From Amnibacterium flavum (GTDB lineage: Bacteria > Actinomycetota > Actinomycetes > Actinomycetales > Microbacteriaceae): a stretch of DNA of 64,000 bases. The DNA lies in contig NZ_QEOP01000003.1 in assembly GCF_003097495.1 (NCBI RefSeq), forward strand, positions 62,001 to 126,000, in the 5' to 3' direction. A program made the translations under genes and the position numbers. How positions within the stretch are numbered: the first letter of the stretch is position 1; every line of letters starts with the position of its first letter. Under the pieces are notes generated by a model, which saw only the letters and a list, made by a program, of their open reading frames with translations, had not been told where the DNA came from and ran no database searches. Positions 15,851 through 25,336 of the stretch are shown here, in pieces.

Positions 15851-16423
15851 TCAGCGGAGGGTCTCCCCCCGCTCCAGCATCCCGACGTAGAGGGCGGCGC
15901 GGGCCTCGCGCGACGCGGGCTTCTTGAGGTTGCTGATCCGGAAGATCATCGCGAACCGGTTCACCGATGACTGCGCCGCGAACGCCGCAGCGGCCGCGGG
16001 GCTCGCATCCAGTGCCGCCTGCAGCTCGGCCGGGGGCACCGCGTCCTTCTGTCGATACGCGGCATCCCAGCGACCGTCGGCCTTGGCACGCTCCACCTCG
16101 GCGAGCCCGCCGGGTCGCATCCGGCCCTCCTCGATCAGTCGGGCGACGTGCGCCTGGTTGACCTGCGACCACATGCTCTTCGGCCTGCGCGGGGTGAAGG
16201 ACTGGATGAAGTAGTCCTCATCGAGCCCGCCCGCCTGGCCATCGATCCACCCGAAGCAGAGCGCGGCATCGACGGCTTCGTCGCGTGTGATACCCGGCTT
16301 GGTGGTGTTCTTCTTCCGCACCCGCAAACGCACCCCCTCCGGGTGCTCCGGCTGCTCGAGCCACCGCTCCCACTCTTCGACCGTGTCGATATGGAGCTCC
16401 GGCTTGTCGGCGTGCGCGACCAT
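15851..16423 (-). CDS. YdeI/OmpD-associated family protein
   Basis: A 190-residue cytoplasmic protein of the YdeI or OmpD-associated family. The features are the N-terminal VEEWERWLEQ, the central GITRDEAVDAALCFGWIDGQ, the SFTPRRPKSMWSQVN motif, and a basic C-terminal NLKKPASREAR that is common to the family. Biochemical function is not settled; some relatives are linked to resistance to cationic peptides. It follows the SRPBCC gene on the same strand after 74 bp, a pairing that is frequent because both types often travel together. GTG or ATG upstream choices do not matter, since homology begins near the listed start. Confidence 0.85.
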   Translation of the reverse strand: MVAHADKPELHIDTVEEWERWLEQPEHPEGVRLRVRKKNTTKPGITRDEAVDAALCFGWIDGQAGGLDEDYFIQSFTPRRPKSMWSQVNQAHVARLIEEGRMRPGGLAEVERAKADGRWDAAYRQKDAVPPAELQAALDASPAAAAAFAAQSSVNRFAMIFRISNLKKPASREARAALYVGMLERGETLR

Positions 16424-16497
16424 GCCCCGACGTTACCGGGAGCGTCCGACACTCGGGAGAGGGTGCGGCGTTCCCGCCGCCGGGCGACCAGCCGTGC

Positions 16498-17043
16498 TCA
16501 GCCGGTGGGGTCGACCATCCGAAGGTAACGGGGACGCCTGTCGGCGAATCGATCCGACCAGTCGGACTCGAGAGGCGCCAGCACGCTTCCCGAGGTGACG
16601 AGTCTGTCGAGGTACGCATGCCATCCGGCTCCGTAGTCGGCGACGTCGACGGCTCCGAGCCCGCGATGCTCGAGCGTCAGTTCGACTCCACCCCCGTCTC
16701 GCTCCGCCACGGTGACGGTGATGGACGTCGACGGCGAATCCTCATCGCCCGGTGCGGTCCACGTCACCGAGTACGAGGTCGGAGGAGCGCAGTAGAGGAT
16801 CTTGCCGAAGCTGTGCAGCCCCTCGTCGCCGTCGAAGTGGTATCCGCCGTCCCGGTCGAGCAATGCGGGTTCGAACCAGCGGGCGAGCTGCTCGGGCTCG
16901 CTCATCAGCCGCCATGCGGTGTCGATGTCGGTGTCGAGGAACCGGACGAAGCGAACCGACCACCGGTCCCCGTCGCGCTCGATCACGCCGTCCGCATCAG
17001 CACCGCGGGCCTCCGCAGGTGCGGCGTCACCACTCGATGTCAT
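16498..17043 (-). CDS. SRPBCC / AHSA1-domain protein
   Basis: A 181-residue protein whose residues 25-165 form a START-like hydrophobic pocket domain of the AHSA1 group: VRFLDTDIDTAWRLMSEPEQLARWF, GGYHFDGDEG, and LTLEHRGLG. Such proteins bind lipophilic ligands or act as Hsp90-activator-like factors; the ligand here is unknown. The ATG at 17043 is chosen because the domain starts shortly after it; the open frame upstream runs through a large inverted repeat and a terminator and is not coding. It is the first gene of a probable two-gene unit with the YdeI-like protein. Confidence 0.8.
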   Translation of the reverse strand: MTSSGDAAPAEARGADADGVIERDGDRWSVRFVRFLDTDIDTAWRLMSEPEQLARWFEPALLDRDGGYHFDGDEGLHSFGKILYCAPPTSYSVTWTAPGDEDSPSTSITVTVAERDGGGVELTLEHRGLGAVDVADYGAGWHAYLDRLVTSGSVLAPLESDWSDRFADRRPRYLRMVDPTG

Positions 17044-17079
17044 CGGGCTCCCCTTCCGCTTCCCCCGCGCAGGCAGGGG

Positions 17080-17139
17080 CTGACTTGCCCACTTCGGGCA
17101 GTGTCCTCCCCTCAAGACTGCCTGAAGTGGGCAGGTCAG
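17080..17139. repeat. long inverted repeat (23-bp arms)
   Basis: Arms at 17080-17102 and 17117-17139 pair at 21 of 23 positions around a 14-bp loop; the core is TGCCCACTTCGGGCAGT. It stands between the pnp terminator and the SRPBCC start. It could be a repeat element or a leader hairpin of the SRPBCC transcript. Confidence 0.75.
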
Positions 17140-17152
17140 TGTGCAACGAGCG

Positions 17153-17201
17153 AAGGCCCGCCCCACCCGCGTCCTCGAGGGACGTGGGTGGGACGGGCCT
17201 T
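17153..17201 (-). terminator. terminator hairpin downstream of pnp
   Basis: Twenty-two-base arms (17153-17174 and 17180-17201, two mismatches) flank a 5-base loop, about 27 bp after the pnp stop. There is no clear U-tract, which is usual for high-GC actinobacterial terminators. Confidence 0.8.
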
Positions 17202-17227
17202 CGTCACGAAAGGCGATCCGAAGAGGA

Positions 17228-19510
17228 TCAGCCCTCGGCCGGAGCCTCGGGGCCTTCGGACGCTGCCGCGCTCGACTGGGTCTCAGCCGGCTCGGGCGTC
17301 TCGTCGACCACCGGGGCGAGCGAGAGCTTTCCACGGTCGTCGACCTTAGTGATCTCGACCTGGATCTTCTGGCCGACACCGAGCACGTCTTCGACGTTCT
17401 CGACGCGTTTGCCACCGGCGAGCTTGCGCACCTCGCTGATGTGCAGCAGACCGTCACGGCCGGGCATGAGCGACACGAAGGCGCCGAACGTGGCCAGCTT
17501 GACGACGGTGCCGAGGAACCGCTCACCCACCTCGGGGTTGTGCGGGTTGGCGATCGCGTTGACCGCGCTGCGCGCCGCCTCCGCCGAGTCGCCGTCGACG
17601 GCGCCGATGTACACGGTGCCGTCCTCCTCGATCGAGATGTCGGCTCCGGTGTCGTCCTGGATCTGGTTGATCGTCTTGCCCTTGGGGCCGATCAGCTCAC
17701 CGATCTTGTCGACGGGGATCTGGACGCTGATCACGCGAGGCGCGGTCGGGGCCATCTCGTCGGGGCCTTCGATCGCGGCGTTCAGCACGGCGAGGATCGC
17801 GGTGCGAGCCTCCTTGGCCTGCTTGAGCGCACCGTCGAGGACCGACGAGGGGATTCCGTCGAGCTTGGTGTCGAGCTGGATGGCGGTGACGAACTCGCTG
17901 GTACCGGCGACCTTGAAGTCCATGTCGCCGAGCGCGTCTTCGGCACCGAGGATGTCGGTCAGAGCCGCGTAGCGGGTCTCACCATCGACCGTGTCGGAGA
18001 CGAGGCCCATCGCGATGCCGGCGACCGAGGCGCGCAGCGGCACACCGGCGTTGAGCAGCGAGAGGGTCGAGGCGCAGACGGAGCCCATCGACGTCGAACC
18101 GTTGGAGCCGAGAGCCTCGGACACCTGACGGATCGCGTAGGGGAACTCCTCGCGCGACGGGAGCACCGGCACGAGGGCGCGCTCGGCGAGGAAGCCGTGC
18201 CCGATCTCGCGACGCTTCGGCGATCCGACGCGGCCGGTCTCACCGGTCGAGTAGGGCGGGAAGTTGTAGTGGTGCAGGTAGCGCTTGCTCTTGACGGGCG
18301 CCAGCGAGTCGATCTGCTGCTCGAGCTTGAGCATGTTCAGCGTGGTGACGCCCAGGATCTGGGTCTCTCCGCGCTGAAAGATCGCCGAACCGTGGACACG
18401 CGGGATGACCGCGACCTCGGCGTCGAGCGGGCGGATGTCGGCGAGACCGCGACCGTCGATGCGGACACCCTCGCTGAGGATGCGACCGCGGACGACCTTC
18501 TTGGTCACCGACTTGTAGGCGGCGCTGACCATGGGCGGGATGTCGCCGCCCAGCTCACCGGCCTCGACCTTGGCGTTGATCGCGAGCTTGACGCGCTCCT
18601 TGAGGGCGTCGTCCGCGTTCTGGCGCTCGATCTTGTCGGCGATCTGGTAGACGCTCGACAGCTCGGCGAAGGCCAGCTCGGACACGGCGTCGAACGCCTC
18701 CTGCGAGTAGGGCAGGAAGACCGGGTAGTCCGCGATCGGCTTGGCCGACTGGGCTGCCATCTCGGCCTGGGCCTTGATGAGCTGCTTGAGGAACGGCTTC
18801 GACGCTTCGAGACCCGCGGCGACGACGGCCTCGTCGGGCTTCGTGGCGCCGCCCTGGATGAGACCCCAGCTGTGCTCGGTCGCCTCGGCCTCGACCATCA
18901 TGATCGCGACGTCTTCGTTGCCTTCGGCATCGGTGACGAGGCGACCGGCGACGGTCAGGTCGAAGACGGCGCGCTCGAGCTGCTCGTACTTCGGGAACGC
19001 GACCCACTGGTCGTCGATCAGGGCGAGACGGATTCCGCCGATCGGGCCGCTGAAGGGCAGGCCGGAGATCTGGGTGGATGCCGACGCGGCGTTGATCGCG
19101 AGGGCGTCGTAGAACTCACCGGGAGCGATCGAGAGGACCGTGATGACGATCTGGACCTCGTTGCGCAGGCCCTCGACGAAGGAGGGGCGCAGCGGCCGGT
19201 CGATGAGACGGCAGACGAGGATCGCCTCGGTGGAGGGGCGTCCCTCACGACGGAAGAACGAGCCGGGGATCTTGCCCGCGGCGTACGCGCGCTCCTCGAC
19301 GTCGACCGTCAGCGGGAAGAAGTCGAAGTTGTCCTTGGGGTGCTTGCTCGCCGAGGTGGCCGAGAGAAGCATGGTCTCTTCGTCGAGGTAGGCAGCGACG
19401 GCGCCCTGCGCCTGCTGTGCGAGACGACCGGTCTCGAATCGGATGGTGCGCTTGCCGAACTTGCCGTTGTCGAGGACTGCCTCGGCGAACTTGATTTCTG
19501 GACCTTCCAA
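17228..19510 (-). CDS. pnp: polynucleotide phosphorylase / guanosine pentaphosphate synthetase
   Basis: A 760-residue 3'-to-5' exoribonuclease that degrades RNA with phosphate to nucleoside diphosphates and can polymerise them; actinobacterial members were also described as guanosine pentaphosphate synthetase. Order: first RNase PH-like domain, helical linker, second RNase PH-like domain ([41 protein letters not shown]), KH domain with the GPKGKT loop, S1 domain ([11 protein letters not shown]), and an acidic Ala/Glu tail. The start is TTG at 19510 with AAAGGAG ahead of it; no nearby ATG fits. Its leader carries a three-way-junction RNA. rpsO, often its neighbour in other bacteria, is 26 kb away. 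Confidence 0.97.
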   Translation of the reverse strand: MEGPEIKFAEAVLDNGKFGKRTIRFETGRLAQQAQGAVAAYLDEETMLLSATSASKHPKDNFDFFPLTVDVEERAYAAGKIPGSFFRREGRPSTEAILVCRLIDRPLRPSFVEGLRNEVQIVITVLSIAPGEFYDALAINAASASTQISGLPFSGPIGGIRLALIDDQWVAFPKYEQLERAVFDLTVAGRLVTDAEGNEDVAIMMVEAEATEHSWGLIQGGATKPDEAVVAAGLEASKPFLKQLIKAQAEMAAQSAKPIADYPVFLPYSQEAFDAVSELAFAELSSVYQIADKIERQNADDALKERVKLAINAKVEAGELGGDIPPMVSAAYKSVTKKVVRGRILSEGVRIDGRGLADIRPLDAEVAVIPRVHGSAIFQRGETQILGVTTLNMLKLEQQIDSLAPVKSKRYLHHYNFPPYSTGETGRVGSPKRREIGHGFLAERALVPVLPSREEFPYAIRQVSEALGSNGSTSMGSVCASTLSLLNAGVPLRASVAGIAMGLVSDTVDGETRYAALTDILGAEDALGDMDFKVAGTSEFVTAIQLDTKLDGIPSSVLDGALKQAKEARTAILAVLNAAIEGPDEMAPTAPRVISVQIPVDKIGELIGPKGKTINQIQDDTGADISIEEDGTVYIGAVDGDSAEAARSAVNAIANPHNPEVGERFLGTVVKLATFGAFVSLMPGRDGLLHISEVRKLAGGKRVENVEDVLGVGQKIQVEITKVDDRGKLSLAPVVDETPEPAETQSSAAASEGPEAPAEG

Positions 19511-19548
19511 AGGTCACATCTCCTTTGCTGCCGCATTCGCTATGCGAC

Positions 19549-19590
19549 GTACACGCGCTTTCGCGCTCTGCGCTTTCGCGCACTGTGCAC
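19549..19590 (-). ncRNA. pnp leader RNA, three-way junction (Actino-pnp-like)
   Basis: On the minus strand, 38 bases before the pnp start, GUGCAC pairs with GUGUAC (one G-U) and encloses two identical hairpins, each GCGC-GAAA-GCGC, joined by AGU and AGA. The fold is a compact three-way junction with two GNRA tetraloops. An Actino-pnp RNA motif in 5' leaders of actinobacterial exoribonuclease genes has been described; I match it by position and hairpin layout from memory, not by a covariance model. It probably mediates autogenous control of pnp. The rest of the gap up to 19851 shows nothing I can name. Confidence 0.7.
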
Positions 19591-19851
19591 AAGGAGCAGG
19601 AGCTAAGCAGGAAGGGCTGCGGGCGATAAGTCTCGCCGCGCGGCATGCTCTGGCCAGCAGTAGAAGTGCTCCGGATCCGCTGAAACCCGCCTCAATCGCG
19701 GGCCGAAGCCGGAAGACCACCACCGATGACCAGCTTCGTGCCGGCCTGCTCCGTAGTGCTCGGCCCGTGTGGGCCACGAATGAGACTATCAGTGACGGCC
19801 TGAGAGCGAGTGTCCCTGTTCGCGGGTCGCGTGATCCGGTGAGCGCGGGCG

Positions 19852-20586
19852 TCAGGCGGTCCAGTCCCGGGCGGCGGGGTTCGACACCTCGGGGAGCCGG
19901 CGTTCCGAGGTCGTGGGCGCCGCCCAACGCACGCCGTTCGCGAGGACGCGACGGATCTGCGGGTGGAAGTACACTGGGTACTCCTGGTCGCCGGGGCTGA
20001 AGTAGAAGATCCGGCCGAGGCCACGGGTGAAAGTGACTCCGGAGCGGAACACCTCTCCCCCGGCGAACGAGCTGATGAACACCAGCTCGTCAGGATCGGG
20101 GATGTCGAAGTGCTCGCCGTACATCTCCTGCCGGTCGATGACGATCGGCTGCTCGACGCCCTCGGCGATCGGGTGCCCGGGCTTCACTGTCCAGACCAGC
20201 TCACGCTCTGCGTCGTTGCGCCAGGCGAGCGAGCAGGTGGTGCCCATGAGGCGGATGAAGATCTTCGAGAAATGCCCGGAGTGCAGGACGAGCAGCCCCA
20301 TCCCGCCGAGGACGTGCCGCTGCACGCGCGCGACGACCTCGTCGTCGACCTGGTCGTGCGCCATGTGCCCCCACCAGAGCAGCACATCGGTGGCCGCCAA
20401 CCGCTCCTCGGTGAGGCCGTGCTCGGGCTCGGCGAGCGTCGCCGTGCCGATGACGGCGTCCTCGCCGAGGAGCCCGGCGAGCCCGTCCGCGATCGCACCG
20501 TGGATGCCGTCCGGGTAGATCGCGGCGATGTCGTCCTGGGTGGTCTCGTGGACGTACTCGTTCCAGACGGTCACTCGGATGGTCAT
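19852..20586 (-). CDS. ThuA-domain protein
   Basis: A 244-residue protein covering one ThuA (trehalose-utilisation) domain, a class I glutamine-amidotransferase-like flavodoxin fold. Seen: [13 protein letters not shown] at the N-terminus, [25 protein letters not shown], and [17 protein letters not shown] near the end. In Sinorhizobium, ThuA and the Gfo/Idh-type ThuB act together in use of trehalose and related disaccharides through 3-keto intermediates. Here the ATG overlaps the stop of a Gfo/Idh/MocA gene (ATGA at 20583-20586), so the same pairing holds. The actual sugar is unknown, and no transporter adjoins. Confidence 0.9.
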   Translation of the reverse strand: MTIRVTVWNEYVHETTQDDIAAIYPDGIHGAIADGLAGLLGEDAVIGTATLAEPEHGLTEERLAATDVLLWWGHMAHDQVDDEVVARVQRHVLGGMGLLVLHSGHFSKIFIRLMGTTCSLAWRNDAERELVWTVKPGHPIAEGVEQPIVIDRQEMYGEHFDIPDPDELVFISSFAGGEVFRSGVTFTRGLGRIFYFSPGDQEYPVYFHPQIRRVLANGVRWAAPTTSERRLPEVSNPAARDWTA

Positions 20587-21773
20587 CGGTTCGTACCGTT
20601 CGTCTCGTCTGTCGTCTCGCGCTCGGCGGCGCGCTCGGGGAAGAGGTCGTCGAGGCGGACCTCGGCGCCGGCGGCGGCCGACGCATAGCAGGCGTCGATG
20701 ATGCGGGCGCGTTCGAGGGCCAGCGAACCGTCGTGAGCCGCCCAGCTGGACGGGGTGCGCACGTGCTCGACGAAGGTCGTGACGACGGCCGAGTGGCCCG
20801 GAGCGTCGGGCGACACGACCGACCGGTCGACGCTGTCCTCCCCGTCGCCGGTGAACACCGTGAGCGATCCGGCAGGGGCGTAGTCGACGACCCGGAGGTC
20901 GGCGCCTCCCTCTGTGCCGTACAGGGTGATGCCGAACTGGTCGCCGCTCGGGCGGTGGGCCGCCCAGCTCGTCTCGAGCATCATCGATCCGCCGCCCTCG
21001 AGCCGCACCATGACGCTGGCGAAGTCCTCGACCTCGTACGCGGATCCGACCTGCTGCTTGCCGTCACCCGAGCCGCCCAGGCCGCGCGGGCCGAGCTCCG
21101 CATGGGTGACAGCCGACACGGCCGTGACCCGCGGTTCCGCCATCACATGCAGGGTGAAGTCGAGCACGTGGACGCCGAGGTCGATGAGAGGACCGCCACC
21201 CGCCATCTCCCGGTTGGTGAACCAGCTGCCGAGTGACGGGATGCCCGAGCGCCGGAGCCAGACGGAATGCGCGTGGTAGGGCCAGCCGATGACCCCGGCG
21301 TCGACCTCGGCACGCAGGGCCTCGACATCGCCGCGACGTCGGTGGTTGAACGCGATCTCGAGCACACGGCCGGCGGCTCGGGCGGCGGCGACCATCTCGG
21401 CGGCCTCCGCGCCGTTCCGTGCGATCGGTTTCTCGCAGAGGACGTGCAGTCCCGCCCGCAGGGCGCCGATCGTGATCGGCGCGTGCAGGAAGGTCGGCAC
21501 GGCGACGCTGACGGCGTCGATGCCGCCCGCGGTGACGAGGTCCTGCCAGTCGGAGTAGGCGTGCGCGACACCGTACAGTTCGGCCAGCTCCGCGCGGGGA
21601 CCGTCCTCCTGGCCGGCGATCGCCACCAGCTCCACTCCGGGGATGGCGGCGAACGCCTCCATGTGCTGCTGACCGGCCCACCCGAGGCCGACGACACCGA
21701 CCCGGAGCGGGGGGACCGCGTCGTGACTGGAAGGTTCTGCGGCGCCATTCGCCGGTGCGGTACGAGGAGTCAT
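20583..21773 (-). CDS. Gfo/Idh/MocA-family oxidoreductase
   Basis: A 396-residue NAD(P)-dependent sugar or inositol dehydrogenase-like protein. The Rossmann domain has [14 protein letters not shown] (about 27-40) and the catalytic-lysine motif CEKPIAR; the C-terminal domain has [15 protein letters not shown], where the Asp and His of such enzymes sit. The start is given as ATG 21773; a GTG one codon upstream is possible. It is the first gene of a two-gene unit with the ThuA protein. Together they probably oxidise a sugar or glycoside at C3 and process the product; the substrate is inferred only by analogy. Confidence 0.88.
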   Translation of the reverse strand: MTPRTAPANGAAEPSSHDAVPPLRVGVVGLGWAGQQHMEAFAAIPGVELVAIAGQEDGPRAELAELYGVAHAYSDWQDLVTAGGIDAVSVAVPTFLHAPITIGALRAGLHVLCEKPIARNGAEAAEMVAAARAAGRVLEIAFNHRRRGDVEALRAEVDAGVIGWPYHAHSVWLRRSGIPSLGSWFTNREMAGGGPLIDLGVHVLDFTLHVMAEPRVTAVSAVTHAELGPRGLGGSGDGKQQVGSAYEVEDFASVMVRLEGGGSMMLETSWAAHRPSGDQFGITLYGTEGGADLRVVDYAPAGSLTVFTGDGEDSVDRSVVSPDAPGHSAVVTTFVEHVRTPSSWAAHDGSLALERARIIDACYASAAAGAEVRLDDLFPERAAERETTDETNGTNR

Positions 21774-22330
21774 CACCTGAATCCTTGCGTGCTACCGCCG
21801 ATTCGGAAAGTCGGGCACAGCGTCGCGCGCCAACAATCGGGAGATCGCAGGCGATTCCGGAGCGCCCTCACGTCGCGGCGCCGGGGCGCTCGAATTCTAT
21901 GGCGACACCTCACCGTCGGCCGATCGGCCGTCGCAGCCGCGGTTGCGATTCGAGGCACCGGGGGCAGCGGTTCAAGGTCCTGTCGCGTCGTCTGTGCGAT
22001 CACTCTCGCTCAGCAGGCGAACCCGCGCTCAGCAGGTGGAATTCGGGACATTCCACCTGCTGAGCGCACTTCCGCCTGCTGAGCGAGAGGACGGGCGTCA
22101 TACAAGGTCACAGACGGCCCGGCGGGGGCGCAGCGGCGTAGATTCGTCGGCATGGAACCGACCGGAACCCAGGGCCCCGCGCCCGTTCCGATGCGTCGCT
22201 GTCTCCAGCGGATGCGCTGACCCGCCCCGTCTCCAGCCCCGCTGTCGAGAACGCCGAGTCGAGGTCCCGCATCCGCTCAGCCGTATCCCCGGCCGCCGAG
22301 CGCGGCCATCCACGAGCGAAAGACAGCACG
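21774..22330. other. intergenic region with one repeat element, otherwise featureless
   Basis: This 557-bp divergent region must contain promoters for the Gfo/Idh unit and the 2OG oxygenase. Apart from the family B repeat at 22003-22089 I see no gene, RNA or clear operator in it. Confidence 0.6.
22003..22089. repeat. family B nested palindrome, copy 1
   Basis: Two perfect 17-bp stems are nested. The outer arms are 22003-22019 and 22073-22089 (CTCTCGCTCAGCAGGCG). The inner arms are 22026-22042 and 22050-22066 (CGCTCAGCAGGTGGAAT) with a 7-base loop. The same words recur at 46598-46686. Confidence 0.9.
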
Positions 22331-23350
22331 ATGACCGACGAGACCAAATCCCTTCCCATCCTCGACCTCTCCCGACTCGACGCGGGGCCCGCGGAGGCCG
22401 CGGCCTTCCGCCACGACCTGCGTGAGGCGACCCACGAGTACGGCTTCTTCTACCTGACCGGGCATGGCATCGGCGACGAGCTGCAGCAGCGCGTCAACGA
22501 CACGGCACGGGCGTTCTTCAACCTCCCCGAGGCCGACAAGCTGGCCATCGAGAACATCAAGAGCCCCCACTTCCGCGGGTACACGCGCGTGGGCGGCGAG
22601 CTCACCCAGGGGATCGTCGACTGGCGGGAGCAGATCGACATCGGTGCCGAGCGCCCCGCCGTGCCCGAACGCTGGAGCGAGGCCGACTACTGGCGACTCG
22701 AGGGCCCCAACCAGTGGCCGGATGCCCTCCCCGAGCTGCGCACCGTCATCACCGAATGGCACGACACCCTGTCGGATGTCGCGCTGACCCTCCTGCGCGC
22801 ATGGGCTGAGTCGCTCGGCGCCGCCCCCGACGTCTTCGACGCGGCGTTCGCCTCCGACCCGTCGACGCTCATCAAGATCGTCCGCTACCCCGGCAAATCC
22901 GACCCCGAGCCGAAGCAGGGCGTCGGTGCCCACAAGGACTCCGGTGTGCTCACCCTGCTGTGGGTCGAGCCCGGCAAGGGCGGACTCCAGGTCGAGCACG
23001 AGGGCACCTGGATCGACGCACCCCCGGTCCCGGGCGCGTTCGTCGTGAACATCGGCGAATTGCTCGAGTACGCCACCGACGGCTACCTGAAGGCGACCGT
23101 GCACCGGGTCATCTCACCGCGCATCGGCGACGACCGGATCTCGATCCCGTTCTTCTTCAACCCCGCTCTCGATGCCCGGATCCCGCAGCTCGAGCTTCCC
23201 GCCGAACTGCGTGAGCTGTCGTCGGGAGTGACCCGCGACCCCGAGAACCCGATCTTCGAGACGTACGGCGAGAACTCGTTGAAGAGCAGGCTCCGCGCGC
23301 ACCCCGACGTGGCGGAAATCCACCATTCCGACCTCCTCGCCCGGAGGTAG
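22331..23350 (+). CDS. 2-oxoglutarate/Fe(II) oxygenase, isopenicillin-N-synthase-like family
   Basis: A 339-residue non-haem iron enzyme. The N-terminal DIOX_N part (residues 8-110, with YGFFYLTGHGI and FFNLPEADK) is followed by the catalytic jelly roll. The iron ligands are His201 and Asp203 (GAHKDSG) and His258 (ATVHRV); Arg269-x-Ser271 (RISIPFF) would bind 2-oxoglutarate. The sequence is of the isopenicillin-N-synthase-like group that includes many uncharacterised hydroxylases and plant-type oxidases. There are no penam or other biosynthetic genes nearby, so a beta-lactam role is rejected. It stands alone between a repeat-bearing gap and the DedA gene. Confidence 0.88.
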   Translation: MTDETKSLPILDLSRLDAGPAEAAAFRHDLREATHEYGFFYLTGHGIGDELQQRVNDTARAFFNLPEADKLAIENIKSPHFRGYTRVGGELTQGIVDWREQIDIGAERPAVPERWSEADYWRLEGPNQWPDALPELRTVITEWHDTLSDVALTLLRAWAESLGAAPDVFDAAFASDPSTLIKIVRYPGKSDPEPKQGVGAHKDSGVLTLLWVEPGKGGLQVEHEGTWIDAPPVPGAFVVNIGELLEYATDGYLKATVHRVISPRIGDDRISIPFFFNPALDARIPQLELPAELRELSSGVTRDPENPIFETYGENSLKSRLRAHPDVAEIHHSDLLARR

Positions 23351-23398
23351 CCTCCCGTTCACCTCGCACGTGTACTCGTTGCACGTGCGAGGGACGCG

Positions 23399-24097
23399 GT
23401 GAACACGTTCGACGACTGGCTGGTCGCAGCCGCCGACGCACCCTGGCTGCCAGCGGCTCTCTTCACGCTCGTCGTCCTCGACGCGTTCGTCGTGATCGTG
23501 CCCAGCGAGACCGCCGTCGTCGCACTGGGGTCTCTGGCCCTCTCGACGGGCTCGCCGAACGTCGGGTTGATCCTCGCCGTCGCCTCGATCGGGGCGATCG
23601 TCGGCGACTCGGCCTGCTACCTGCTGGGCCGTGTGGTCACGTTCCGCAGCCCTGCGAGGCCCCGGCTGCTCGTCAGCGCTCTGCACCGGGCGCGGCGCCT
23701 GCTCGGACGCCGCGCAGCCGTGCTGATCCTCACGGCCCGCTACATCCCGTTCGCCCGTATCGCGGTGAACCTCACGGCCGGGGCGACCCGTTTCCCGTAC
23801 CGCCGGTTCCTGCCGCTGTCCATCGTGGCGGGATGCGGCTGGGCCGCGTTCAACGTCGGCGTCGGCGCCGGAGTGGGAGCCTGGCTCGGCGGATCGCCGA
23901 TCGTCGCGGTCCTCGTCTCCATCGTCTTCGCGATCACGCTCGGACTGCTCGTCGACACCATCGCGAACCGCCTCAGCGCCCGGAGAGCGGACTCAGCGAG
24001 CAGCCGCCACCTTGACCATGCGCAGACCCGTCAGCACGATGACGACGATGGCGGCCGCACCGAACGCCGCGACCACGATGGGCTGCGGCGCGAATAG
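23399..24097 (+). CDS. DedA-family membrane protein
   Basis: A 232-residue inner-membrane protein of the DedA (SNARE-associated/VTT) family, which takes part in lipid carrier recycling and membrane homeostasis. Landmarks: FVVIVPSETAVVALG near residue 35, GDSACYLLGR, and LTARYIPFARIAVNLTAGATRFPYRRF, where the conserved Arg and Gly lie. The start is GTG at 23399. The last 35 codons are hydrophilic, rich in Asp, His and Arg, and are read antisense to the end of the convergent MFS gene: the two coding regions overlap by 105 bp. The tail may have arisen by loss of an earlier stop. Confidence 0.85.
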   Translation: MNTFDDWLVAAADAPWLPAALFTLVVLDAFVVIVPSETAVVALGSLALSTGSPNVGLILAVASIGAIVGDSACYLLGRVVTFRSPARPRLLVSALHRARRLLGRRAAVLILTARYIPFARIAVNLTAGATRFPYRRFLPLSIVAGCGWAAFNVGVGAGVGAWLGGSPIVAVLVSIVFAITLGLLVDTIANRLSARRADSASSRHLDHAQTRQHDDDDGGRTERRDHDGLRRE

Positions 24098-25219
24098 CAG
24101 CGCCCCGCCGACGAGCAGCACGGGCACCGAGATGCCGACGTAGGCGGCGAGGAACACTGCGGACAGCACCTCGCCGCGACGCCCGGGTTCGGCCAGTCCG
24201 CCCGCGACCCCGAGCGCGCCCCGGAACAGCAGGCCGACACCCGCACCGGCGACGATCGCGCCGCCGACGAACGCGAACAGCGTCGCGGTGAGCGCACCGA
24301 CGACGATGCCACCGAGGCCGATCACAGCGAAGACGATGGCGAGCTGGAGCTGGCGGCGCAGCGCCACCTTGACGAATACCGCCTGCGCGACAGCCGCGGC
24401 GCCGAACACCGCGAACGCGACCGCCCCCGCGAGCACCAGCGAAGTCTCGTGGAGGGTGCCGCGCAGCACCGTCGGGGCGACCGCGCTGAACAGGCCGAAC
24501 ACCGCGAACGCTCCGAGGGCGGCGATCGCGGATGCCCAGAACACCCCACGAGAGGCGGACGGGACGACGATGCTCTGCGGCCGGTACGGGTGACGCTCCC
24601 CGCTCTTCACGACCGTCTCGGGCACGAAGAGGAGGGCGATCGCAGCGACGATCATCAGCACGAGGAACACCAGGTACGGCTCGATCAGCGGGATGTCGGT
24701 GTTCTCGGCGATGACCGCGGAGATGAGCGACCCCGCCCCGAGACCACCGAGATTCGCGAAGCCCGCGGTGACGCCGGCGCGCAGATCGCCCGGCCCGCGG
24801 ATCGCGGCACCCAGTTCGCTCAGATGGGCCGTCGCCGTGGCGGTCAGCATGCCGATGCCCACTCCGTTCACGAACCGGGCGAGCAGCAGGCCCGGTACGT
24901 CGCTCCAGAAGAGGAACATCACGGCCGACAGGATCTCGATGAGCACCGCGACGAGGATCACCGGGCGTCGACCCAGCCAGTCGCTCACATGCCCGGCGAG
25001 GTACAGGCTGAGGACAACACCGACCGAGTAGGCGGCGAAGATGACGGTGATGATGACCGTCGGGAAACCGTCCCGATCCTGGTAGAGCACGTACAGCGGG
25101 GTCGGCACCGTCGAGAACGCCATCAGGGTCGCGAAGGTGAACGCCACAACCCAGAAACCGGTGCGCGACCGCCCCCTCGACGACGTCGACACGTGCGGGG
25201 AGAGAGCTGAGGCTGCCAC
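23993..25219 (-). CDS. MFS transporter
   Basis: A 408-residue major facilitator protein with about 12 hydrophobic segments. The loop 2-3 motif HVSDWLGRRPVIL is the usual MFS motif A, and GFANLGGLGAGSL follows in the first half. It resembles drug or metabolite exporters of the 12-helix type, but no substrate can be named. The start is GTG at 25219. A family A repeat block lies upstream, between this gene and the end of the luciferase-like gene on the same strand. Its 3' end overlaps the convergent DedA gene. Confidence 0.85.
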   Translation of the reverse strand: MAASALSPHVSTSSRGRSRTGFWVVAFTFATLMAFSTVPTPLYVLYQDRDGFPTVIITVIFAAYSVGVVLSLYLAGHVSDWLGRRPVILVAVLIEILSAVMFLFWSDVPGLLLARFVNGVGIGMLTATATAHLSELGAAIRGPGDLRAGVTAGFANLGGLGAGSLISAVIAENTDIPLIEPYLVFLVLMIVAAIALLFVPETVVKSGERHPYRPQSIVVPSASRGVFWASAIAALGAFAVFGLFSAVAPTVLRGTLHETSLVLAGAVAFAVFGAAAVAQAVFVKVALRRQLQLAIVFAVIGLGGIVVGALTATLFAFVGGAIVAGAGVGLLFRGALGVAGGLAEPGRRGEVLSAVFLAAYVGISVPVLLVGGALLFAPQPIVVAAFGAAAIVVIVLTGLRMVKVAAAR

Positions 25220-25336
25220 GGCGCGAGTCCGGCCTTTCGTCAGTGGTTTGCGGTGTTCACCAGGGTGGCATCCCGTGAGACGTCCATGGTTCGGCGGGGG
25301 TCGAGAACATCGGTGGATCGGCCGCGGTGCGGTGCC

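Noticed and set aside
17141-19606. An 821-codon plus-strand open frame across pnp
   Set aside because: It is exactly antisense to a full, clearly homologous pnp gene; long antisense frames are expected at this G+C content, and it has Asp/Gly/Arg-rich junk composition.
22331-23350. Beta-lactam (penam) biosynthesis gene
   Set aside because: The isopenicillin-N-synthase-like family is broad, and there are no peptide synthetase or transferase genes nearby.
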